DNA of 6,972 nt, taken from positions 1-6,972 of the forward strand of contig DATDMT010000234.1 of assembly GCA_036518635.1 (NCBI GenBank). Direction: 5' to 3'. The stretch comes from AWTP1-18 sp036518635. GTDB lineage: Bacteria > Pseudomonadota > Gammaproteobacteria > Burkholderiales > Rhodocyclaceae. Made by a program: the position numbers and the translations under genes. Positions within the stretch are counted from its first letter, which is position 1. Each line of letters starts with the position of its first letter. Positions 1 to 5,098 of this stretch are shown here, in pieces. Below the pieces are notes generated by a model. That model had not been told where the DNA came from and ran no database searches. It saw only the letters and a list, made by a program, of their open reading frames with translations.

Positions 1-1
1 C

Positions 2-523
2 GGCTTCCTCAAGCCCGTCCATCCCAATCTTGGCGCCATCGGCATCGGCCTCGACGGCATCAAGAAGAAGGACACCCTGACCATGATGTTCCGGGTGGAC
101 AAGAACCTGGACTTCCAGGGCTTGCTCGGCACCAACCGGCCGTCGCTGTCGTCGATCCAGTTCTTCGACACCATGGTGCTGGACTTCAAGGAAGACGAAG
201 GCCTGACCCGGCTGTTCGCCTACGGCGCACCGTTGAAGAAGCACAGCGCCATCCTCACCGCCTTCACCTTGCTGAACTACAAGAGCGACACGATCAATCC
301 GTCCCTGGCCATCGGCACCGACCTGAACAACGGCGGCGGCTTCGTGATTCCGGCGGTGGACTTCGTGCTCGGCGATAGCTGGCGCCTCAAGGCCGAGGCC
401 GACCTGTTCTGGGCGAACAAGAAAAGCACCCAGTTGTTCGATGGCAATAACCCCGGCACCCAACTGTTCGGCTATTTCGCCAACAACAGCCAGCTCGTAT
501 TTCGTTTGACCCGGCAGTTCTAA
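2..523 (+). CDS. DUF1302 family outer-membrane-type protein, C-terminal part
   Basis: Only the last 173 residues are in the window; the reading frame is open at the left edge, so the start lies outside. The visible part looks like the end of a beta-barrel: alternating hydrophobic and polar residues, a Gly-rich stretch (NNGGGFVIPAVDFVLG), the segment WRLKAEADLFW, and the C-terminal end FRLTRQF with a terminal Phe, the usual last residue of outer-membrane barrel proteins. This pattern agrees with the DUF1302 family (PF06980), remembered as proteins of roughly 500-650 residues; a porin-like or transport-related role is often assumed but is not established. The gene is followed after 17 bases by a DUF1329 gene, the family's common partner, which supports the call. 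An internal ATG at 83 should not be taken as the start because the coding frame and similarity continue upstream of it. Family assignment rests on sequence character and context, not on an alignment. Confidence 0.72.
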   Translation, partial: GFLKPVHPNLGAIGIGLDGIKKKDTLTMMFRVDKNLDFQGLLGTNRPSLSSIQFFDTMVLDFKEDEGLTRLFAYGAPLKKHSAILTAFTLLNYKSDTINPSLAIGTDLNNGGGFVIPAVDFVLGDSWRLKAEADLFWANKKSTQLFDGNNPGTQLFGYFANNSQLVFRLTRQF

Positions 524-526
524 AAC

Positions 527-533
527 AAAGGAG
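527..533 (+). promoter_or_regulatory. Ribosome binding site for the GTG-started DUF1329 gene
   Basis: AAAGGAG lies 7 bases before the GTG codon at 541, with no ATG at a comparable position. This strong Shine-Dalgarno sequence decides the GTG as the start and places it just upstream of a well-formed signal peptide. Confidence 0.75.
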
Positions 534-540
534 ACATCAA

Positions 541-1824
541 GTGTTAACCATCCGCAAGACCAAACATGCCCTGGCCGCCGCACTGGTCATGGGCCTCACC
601 CTGGGCGCCACGCAAGCGGCGGAACTGGAGCCCGGCTTCGTCATCTCCAAGGAAAACCTGGACAAGGTGCGCAACGAGACCTTCGAGGGCAAGACCATCG
701 GCAGCATGATTCCCGAGAAGATGGAATGGATGATCAAGAACCTCAACTTGACCATCAAGATCGCCCATTCGAAAAAGATCGCGATGGACCCGAAGTACGT
801 CGAGGCGTCGAAGAAGAACATCGGCACCGTCAAGTTCAACGCCGACCGGACCATCAGCGGCTGGACGGCGGGCATGCCCTTCCCGCCGGAGACCATCAAG
901 CTGGACGACCCGACCGCCGGCGACAAGGTGATCTGGAACCTGCGGGCCGACACCTATGGCGCGACGATGGATTTGCGCGACATCTGCTTCGTCTTCCTGT
1001 CCGGCGACAAGGGCATCGAGCGGGTGCAGCGCTGGCAGTCGCGACGCTACTACATGGAAGGCCGCCTCGACGGCGGGCCCGCCACCGTCGGCGACGGCAC
1101 CATCGCGCAGAAGACCTATCTGTTCGCCACCAGCCCGCAGGACATCCGCGGCCTCGGCACCTTCTCGATCCGCTACAACCAGGCGGATTCGAAAAAGCCG
1201 GACGACACCTGGGCCTACTTGAAGTCGGTGCGGCGGACTCGTCGCCTCTCCGGCGGCGCCTGGATGGACCCGATCGGCGGCACCGACCAGTTGTATGACG
1301 ACTGGGACATCTGGGATGCCTTCCCAACCAAGTACCGTTCCAACAAGCTGGTCGGCAAGCGCTGGGTGTTCGCCGTGGCCCACAGCCCCGAGCTGAGCGT
1401 GGACAAATCGAAAAAGGACACCCCGGCCGAGTTCCCCTCCGTGGGCATGACCGAGGCGCCCTACTTCCTGCCGGCCAAGCACATCGTCTGGGAACCGCGT
1501 GAGGTCTACGTGATCGAGGGCACCCCGCCCCCCGAGCACCCCTACAGCAAGAAGGTGGCCTACATCGAAGTGGACTTCCCGCGCCCCTATCTGGGCGAGA
1601 TGTATGACCAGAAGGGTGAGTTCTGGAAATACATGATCTTCCAGAACCGGCCCGACGTCGGCGACGACGGTTACAAGGCGGTGATGCCGGTGGTCGGCCA
1701 CGTGATCGACGTCAAGCGCAAGCACTCCACCACCTGGTCGTCCAACATGAAGTCCAATCCCAAGGGCGTCAAGGAAACCGACGTTTCCCTGGAGAAGCTG
1801 GAAGAAGTGGCTACCGGCGGCTGA
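541..1824 (+). CDS. DUF1329 family exported protein
   Basis: A complete protein of 427 residues starting with GTG. Residues 1-26 form a clear Sec signal peptide: a basic start (RKTKH), a hydrophobic core (about 10-24), and a likely cleavage after ATQA before AELEPG. There is no Cys after the cleavage site, so it is a periplasmic or outer-membrane-associated protein rather than a lipoprotein. The mature part matches DUF1329 (PF07044): the block GLGTFSIRYNQ (205-213) leading to YLKSVRRTRRLSG (226-238) and then DDWDIWDAF (253-261) is the characteristic core, and the length is normal for the family (about 400-460). DUF1329 proteins are related by fold to LolA/LolB-type lipid carriers and are usually encoded next to DUF1302, as here. 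A role in moving hydrophobic substrates or lipids across the envelope is inference. It is the last gene of its operon, with a hairpin 15 bases after the stop. No frameshift or missing part is visible. Confidence 0.85.
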   Translation: MLTIRKTKHALAAALVMGLTLGATQAAELEPGFVISKENLDKVRNETFEGKTIGSMIPEKMEWMIKNLNLTIKIAHSKKIAMDPKYVEASKKNIGTVKFNADRTISGWTAGMPFPPETIKLDDPTAGDKVIWNLRADTYGATMDLRDICFVFLSGDKGIERVQRWQSRRYYMEGRLDGGPATVGDGTIAQKTYLFATSPQDIRGLGTFSIRYNQADSKKPDDTWAYLKSVRRTRRLSGGAWMDPIGGTDQLYDDWDIWDAFPTKYRSNKLVGKRWVFAVAHSPELSVDKSKKDTPAEFPSVGMTEAPYFLPAKHIVWEPREVYVIEGTPPPEHPYSKKVAYIEVDFPRPYLGEMYDQKGEFWKYMIFQNRPDVGDDGYKAVMPVVGHVIDVKRKHSTTWSSNMKSNPKGVKETDVSLEKLEEVATGG

Positions 1825-1838
1825 TGCCCTAAGCCCGT

Positions 1839-1869
1839 CGGCCGGCCCGGGGAAACACCGGGCCGGCCG
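1839..1869 (+). terminator. GC-rich hairpin ending the DUF1302-DUF1329 operon
   Basis: Bases 1839-1850 (CGGCCGGCCCGG) pair perfectly with 1858-1869, leaving a 7-base loop (GGAAACA). The 12-bp all-GC stem begins 15 bases after the DUF1329 stop. No T-run follows (the next bases are GATGTTTG), so it is not a classic intrinsic terminator; it may stop transcription weakly, with Rho, or protect the 3' end of the mRNA. Confidence 0.65.
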
Positions 1870-1930
1870 GATGTTTGAAGTACTGCGCGTCGCCGAGGCA
1901 AGGGCGATGCGATGAAGTGGACAAGCGACT

Positions 1931-2449
1931 ATGAATCAGCGCGACTTGAACGACTTGCTGCAAATGGGCAAGCTGCGGCATGCCCCCTGTAGCCAACGCG
2001 AGTTCGGACAATTGCTGCGGGCCGGGCGGGCGCGCCTGATCGATGCCCGCAACCAGGCCCTGGCTCTCGAAAGCCGCCTGGATATCGCCTACAAGGCCTG
2101 CAACATCCTGGCCCTGGCGGCCTTCCGCTGGCACGGCCTGCGGCCCAACACCTCGCTGCCCCTGCTGTTGCTGCTGCCCTGTGTGGTGGACACCGACGTA
2201 GCGACAAAAAAAATTCTCGCCCGCGGCCATGCGACCGACCATCCGGAAAGCGTCGCGAGCGTCGACGCTGCCCTCGTTTCCGATTTCATCCAGGTCACCA
2301 TGGCCCTGTTGTTCAAGGTGGAAGCCCTCGGGCCAGTGGTCAGCAGCGGCGACACCTACAGCCCGCTGCATTGCCCGGCCGACCTGCCCTGCGCGAATGA
2401 CGACCAGCCCAGCTTCCGTCATCTCGCCTGGTCGCTGAAACAACTCTAG
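1931..2449 (+). CDS. Small divergent HEPN-like domain protein, function unknown
   Basis: A complete frame of 172 residues. From memory, the N-terminal half (RDLNDLLQMGKLRHAP, then RARLIDARNQALALESRLD, then IAYKACNILALAAFRWHGLRP, residues 4-75) resembles a family of short, mostly helical HEPN proteins often annotated as HEPN or toxin-antitoxin-related. Residues about 115-139 (DAALVSDFIQVTMALLFKVEALGPV) resemble the last helix of that family. Between them the sequence departs: a Leu run (LPLLLLLP) and ILARGHATDHPE stand where I recall family members having a charged Arg-Asn-containing motif. RGHATDH still gives an R-x5-H spacing like HEPN nucleases, but the fit is loose. The last 30 or so residues look unrelated to the family. 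The start is the first ATG with family-like sequence after it; only a weak AAGTGGA precedes it. No nucleotidyltransferase antitoxin gene is adjacent. It could be a functional divergent protein or an early-stage decaying gene; no stop or frame break is visible. Confidence 0.55.
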   Translation: MNQRDLNDLLQMGKLRHAPCSQREFGQLLRAGRARLIDARNQALALESRLDIAYKACNILALAAFRWHGLRPNTSLPLLLLLPCVVDTDVATKKILARGHATDHPESVASVDAALVSDFIQVTMALLFKVEALGPVVSSGDTYSPLHCPADLPCANDDQPSFRHLAWSLKQL

Positions 2450-2471
2450 CGTCCTGCGCTAGACACCCCAG

Positions 2472-2555
2472 TGTAGGAGGGCCGCCTCGGCCCGACCCAA
2501 GCGCCAATCAGTCGCCGGGCCACCGCAGCGGTCGGGCCGAGGCGGCCCTCCTACA
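2472..2555. repeat. REPIN: two inverted REP elements with GTAGGAG heads
   Basis: Bases 2472-2497 and 2530-2555 are perfect 26-base inverted copies separated by 32 bases. Each arm is itself a small hairpin: GGGCCG-CCT-CGGCCC at 2479-2493, and the mirrored copy at 2534-2548. Each has a TGTAGGAG head on the outer side. A single-stranded hairpin next to a GTAG head, arranged as an inverted pair, is the standard form of REPINs, which are mobilised in trans by a RAYT (IS200-like) transposase encoded elsewhere in the genome. The element lies 22 bases after the stop of the HEPN-like gene and could also act as an mRNA-stabilising or terminating structure. Identification is structural; copy number in the genome cannot be seen here. 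Confidence 0.85.
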
Positions 2556-2650
2556 GTTTGCTTACCCCGAATGTTTTTATCGCCCGTCGCGCTGGGCTGC
2601 GGGGCCAGCTCACGGCCGCGCCGGCGGGTCAGTGGTGCACTGCGAGGGAG

Positions 2651-2667
2651 GGCATTTGGCAAACGCC
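2651..2667. promoter_or_regulatory. Near-palindrome, possible regulator binding site
   Basis: GGCATTTGGCAAACGCC is symmetric around base 2659 with a single mismatched pair and a core of TTTG-G-CAAA. It lies about 150 bases upstream of the predicted sigma-54 -24 element, within the range used by enhancer-binding activators. The protein that might bind it is unknown. Confidence 0.35.
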
Positions 2668-2673
2668 TGGAAC

Positions 2674-2711
2674 CCGTACAGCGCCGCCTAACTGTAGTGA
2701 ATCCGTACAGC
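2674..2711. promoter_or_regulatory. Spaced CCGTACAGC direct repeats with inverted CTGTA between
   Basis: CCGTACAGC occurs exactly twice (2674-2682 and 2703-2711), 29 bases apart start to start. Between them lies CTGTA (2692-2696), the inverse of TACAG, giving TACAG-N10-CTGTA-N9-TACAG. The block lies about 100-140 bases upstream of the predicted -24 element, a typical position for upstream activator sites of sigma-54 promoters. Assignment to the acetone-carboxylase activator AcxR is inference. Confidence 0.4.
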
Positions 2712-2720
2712 ATTTTGGCC

Positions 2721-2748
2721 GCCGCGCGGCGCCTGCGGGCGCTCCCAC
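2721..2748 (-). repeat. Single REP-like element of a second type (GTGGGAGC head)
   Basis: On the minus strand this reads GTGGGAGCGCCCGCAGGCGC followed by a GC-rich palindrome. The hairpin is GCGCC-TGCG-GGCGC (2729-2742), next to the GTGGGAG head (complement at 2743-2748). The layout is that of the common GTGGGAGC... REPs of fluorescent pseudomonads, but the stem sequence differs from the REPIN nearby. GCCGCGCGGC at 2721-2730 is also a perfect palindrome. No inverted partner is visible, so it may be a lone or remnant REP. Confidence 0.5.
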
Positions 2749-2810
2749 GAATCCGCTAACCGCCTGATTCCAAAGGCCGTCAAGGCGATCACCGCGCCCC
2801 TGGCCCAAGG

Positions 2811-2826
2811 TGGACCGGCCATTGCC
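2811..2826 (+). promoter_or_regulatory. Predicted sigma-54 (-24/-12) promoter of the acx operon
   Basis: TGGACCGGCCATTGCC carries the required GG (2812-2813), ten bases, then GC (2824-2825), and matches TGG--CG-N4-TTGC of the consensus TGGCACG-N4-TTGCW, missing two bases in the -24 box and the last base. Transcription would start near 2837, leaving a leader of about 105 bases before acxA. Acetone carboxylase operons characterised in Xanthobacter and relatives are sigma-54 and AcxR dependent, which agrees with this position. Confidence 0.6.
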
Positions 2827-2932
2827 CTATAGCTTCCATCGGGGTGCCACTCCGAGAACTACTGGACTCATCCGGCCTTGGCTTGATCGCCGCAATAGGG
2901 CCGCTGGGTTTGGGATCGAAAACAGCATTCAC

Positions 2933-2938
2933 AGGAGG
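2933..2938 (+). promoter_or_regulatory. Ribosome binding site of acxA
   Basis: A full AGGAGG stands 4 bases before the ATG at 2943. The frame is open further upstream to a GTG at 2844, but that codon has no Shine-Dalgarno sequence, lies immediately after the predicted transcription start, and the extra 33 residues are not typical of the family, so 2943 is the start. Confidence 0.85.
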
Positions 2939-2942
2939 AAAT

Positions 2943-5087
2943 ATGCAATCTCAGTCAAGCGTACAGGTGATGGGCATCGATGCCGGCGGCACGATGACCG
3001 ACACCTTTTTCGTGCGTGAGGACGGCCGCTTCGTGGTCGGCAAGGCTCAGAGCAATCCCGGAGATGAGTCCCTCGCAATCTACAACTCGTCGGTGGACGC
3101 GCTGGCTCACTGGGGCCGCGAGGTGGACGAGGTCTACCCCGAGCTGGTGACCTGCGTCTATTCCGGCACGGCGATGCTAAACCGCATCCTGATGCGCAAG
3201 GGCCTCAACGTCGGCCTGATCTGCAACCGCGGTTTCGAACAGATCCACTCGATGGGTCGCGCCCTGCAGAGCTATCTGGGCTATGCCCTGGAAGACCGCA
3301 TCCACCTCAACACCCACCGCTACGACGAGCCGCTGGTGCCCGTTTCCCGCACCCGTGGCGTGACTGAGCGCACCGACGTGCAGGGCAAGATCGTCATCCC
3401 GCTGCGCGAGGATGAAGTGATCCAGGCCACCCGCGAACTGGTGGAAGCCGGCTCCCAGGCCATCGTCATCTGCCTGCTGCAGTCCCACAAGAATGAACTC
3501 AGCGAACAGCGCGCCCGCGACCTGGTGAAGGCCGAGCTGCAGAAGCTGAAGGTGGACATTCCCGTCTTCGCCTCGGTGGACTACTACCCGTCGCGGAAGG
3601 AAAGCCACCGGATGAACACCACCATTCTCGAAGCCTACGGCGCCGAGCCCTCGCGCCAGACGCTGAAGAAGGTCAGCGACCGCTTCAAGAAGCACGGCGC
3701 CAAGTTCGACCTGCGGGTGATGGCCACCCACGGCGGCACCATCAGCTGGAAGGCCAAGGAACTGGCCCGCACCATCGTCTCCGGCCCGATCGGCGGCGTG
3801 ATCGGCTCCAAGCTGCTGGGCGAATACCTGGGCGACGAAAACATCGCCTGCTCCGACATCGGCGGCACCAGCTTCGACGTGGCCCTGATCACCAAGGGCA
3901 ACTTCGCCATCAAGTCCGATCCGGACATGGCCCGCCTGGTGCTCTCCCTGCCCCTGGTGGCGATGGACTCGGTCGGCGCCGGCGCCGGCAGCTTCGTCCG
4001 CCTCGATCCCTACAGCAAGTCGATCAAGCTCGGCCCCGACAGCGCCGGCTACCGCGTCGGCACCTGCTGGCCCGAGAGCGGCCTGGATACGGTCTCCGTC
4101 TCCGACTGCCACGTGGTGCTGGGCTACCTGAATCCCGAGAACTTCCTTGGCGGCGCGATCAAGCTCGACGTGCAGCGTGCCCGCGACCACATCAAGGCGC
4201 AGATCGCCGACCCCCTGGGCCTGTCAGTGGAAGACGCCGCCGCCGGCGTGATCGAACTGCTCGACCTGACCCTGTCCGAATACCTGCGCGCCAACATCAG
4301 CGCCAAGGGCTACAACCCCGCCGAGTTCACCTGCTTCTCCTACGGTGGCGCCGGCCCGGTGCATACCTACGGCTACACCGAAGGCGTGGGCTTCAAGGAC
4401 GTGGTGGTGCCTGCCTGGGCTGCCGGCTTCTCGGCCTTCGGCTGCGCCTGTGCCGACTTCGAATATCGCTACGACAAGTCGGTGGACCTCGGTGTCGCCC
4501 AGTTCGCCAGCGACGAGCAGAAGGCCGCCGCCTGCAAGACCCTGCAGGAATCCTGGACCGAGCTGGCCGTCAAGGTGATCGATGAGTTCGTCATCAACGG
4601 CTTCAAGGCCGAGGACGTGATGCTGATCCCCGGCTACAAGATGCAGTACATGGGCCAGCTAAACGACCTGGAAATCGTCTCCCCGGTGTCCACCGCCGGC
4701 ACCGCCGCCGACTGGAACAAGATCGTCGACAGCTTCGAAACCACCTACGGCCGCGTGTATGCCAACTCCGCCCGCTCGCCGGAACTCGGCTTCTCGATCA
4801 CCGGCGCGATCCTGCGCGGCATGGTGGTGACGCAAAAGCCGGTGCTGCCGGAAGACCCGGACTGCGGCCCGACGCCGCCGAAGGAAGCCTATCTCGGCAC
4901 CCGCCCCTTCTACCGCCACAAGAAGTGGGTCGAAGCGGCGCTGTGGAAGATGGAATCCCTCAAGGCTGGCAACCACATCGTCGGTCCCGCCATCATCGAA
5001 TCCGACGCCACCACCTTCGTCGTGCCGGACGGCTTTGAAACCACGATCGACAAGCACCGCTTGTTCCATCTCAAAGAAGTTAAGTGA
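2943..5087 (+). CDS. acxA: Acetone carboxylase, beta subunit
   Basis: A complete protein of 714 residues, matching the roughly 717 of the Xanthobacter AcxA. It belongs to the hydantoinase A / oxoprolinase superfamily. The ATPase part begins with the phosphate-1 motif GIDAGGTMTD (11-20), followed by the N-terminal hydantoinase-type domain to about 210. The main domain (about 225-510) holds SGPIGGVIG (280-288), the second phosphate motif SDIGGTSFDVALI (304-316), GAGAGS (345-350) and GGAGPVHTYG (468-477). The C-terminal domain ends with GPAIIESDATTFVVPDG (681-697). Long stretches such as MATHGGTISWKAKELARTIV (260-279) agree with AcxA as remembered, which separates it from plain hydantoinases and from acetophenone carboxylase. 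With the alpha and gamma subunits it forms the cytoplasmic enzyme that uses ATP and bicarbonate to turn acetone into acetoacetate; this subunit is thought to activate the substrates by phosphorylation. It is first in its operon, behind a predicted sigma-54 promoter, and only 11 bases precede the next gene. No damage is visible. Confidence 0.93.
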   Translation: MQSQSSVQVMGIDAGGTMTDTFFVREDGRFVVGKAQSNPGDESLAIYNSSVDALAHWGREVDEVYPELVTCVYSGTAMLNRILMRKGLNVGLICNRGFEQIHSMGRALQSYLGYALEDRIHLNTHRYDEPLVPVSRTRGVTERTDVQGKIVIPLREDEVIQATRELVEAGSQAIVICLLQSHKNELSEQRARDLVKAELQKLKVDIPVFASVDYYPSRKESHRMNTTILEAYGAEPSRQTLKKVSDRFKKHGAKFDLRVMATHGGTISWKAKELARTIVSGPIGGVIGSKLLGEYLGDENIACSDIGGTSFDVALITKGNFAIKSDPDMARLVLSLPLVAMDSVGAGAGSFVRLDPYSKSIKLGPDSAGYRVGTCWPESGLDTVSVSDCHVVLGYLNPENFLGGAIKLDVQRARDHIKAQIADPLGLSVEDAAAGVIELLDLTLSEYLRANISAKGYNPAEFTCFSYGGAGPVHTYGYTEGVGFKDVVVPAWAAGFSAFGCACADFEYRYDKSVDLGVAQFASDEQKAAACKTLQESWTELAVKVIDEFVINGFKAEDVMLIPGYKMQYMGQLNDLEIVSPVSTAGTAADWNKIVDSFETTYGRVYANSARSPELGFSITGAILRGMVVTQKPVLPEDPDCGPTPPKEAYLGTRPFYRHKKWVEAALWKMESLKAGNHIVGPAIIESDATTFVVPDGFETTIDKHRLFHLKEVK

Positions 5088-5092
5088 GGAGA
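5086..5092 (+). promoter_or_regulatory. Ribosome binding site of acxB overlapping the acxA stop
   Basis: GAGGAGA overlaps the TGA stop of acxA and stands 6 bases before the ATG at 5099. Two further in-frame ATGs follow (5105, 5108), but the first has the best spacing. The overlap suggests translational coupling of the two subunits. Confidence 0.75.
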
Positions 5093-5098
5093 CCGACC

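Larger units (their letters stand above)
2450..2942. other. Intergenic region with repeats and the acxA control region
   Basis: About 490 bases without a convincing gene; short frames here have no good ribosome binding site and no recognisable protein sequence, and several run through the repeats. The left part holds a REPIN, the middle a near-palindrome, spaced TACAG/CTGTA elements and a second REP-like hairpin, and the right part a sigma-54-type promoter and a leader of roughly 105 bases before acxA. Each is listed separately. Confidence 0.7.

Noticed and set aside
544..1725. A 393-codon minus-strand frame opposite the DUF1329 gene
   Set aside because: The same codon-bias shadow effect; the plus-strand frame has a signal peptide, a ribosome binding site and family motifs.
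1879..1989. A short plus-strand frame (ending MKWTSDYESARLERLAANGQ...) overlapping the start of the HEPN-like gene, considered as a remnant of an antitoxin gene
   Set aside because: Only 26 codons from its ATG at 1912 to the stop at 1990-1992 or just before, no strong ribosome binding site, and no family could be recognised.
1829..2443. A 204-codon minus-strand frame opposite the HEPN-like gene
   Set aside because: Its translation (Gln and Gly runs) shows no recognisable family, and it runs through the terminator hairpin. The plus strand gives helical, family-like sequence instead.
2472..2555. The inverted repeat considered as insertion-sequence ends or a CRISPR unit
   Set aside because: Only 32 bases lie between the arms, there is no transposase or repeat-spacer series, and each arm folds into its own hairpin, which is REPIN architecture.
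2459..2713. A minus-strand frame of 84 codons in the intergenic region, and plus-strand frames at 2558-2767
   Set aside because: They run across the REPIN or REP elements, lack ribosome binding sites and show only arginine/alanine/proline-rich translation.
2821..2901. Inverted pair GCCCTAT (2824-2830) and ATAGGGC (2895-2901) in the acxA leader, considered as a riboswitch or leader structure
   Set aside because: Only 7 bp over a long gap, part of it overlaps the -12 box and would not be transcribed, and no known riboswitch motif is visible.
2844..2942. N-terminal extension of acxA from an upstream GTG
   Set aside because: No ribosome binding site, it lies at the predicted transcription start, and known AcxA proteins start at the position given by the ATG at 2943 with its AGGAGG.
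3177..4190. A 337-codon minus-strand frame inside acxA
   Set aside because: Shadow of acxA, Gly/Ala/Val/His-rich and without recognisable motifs.
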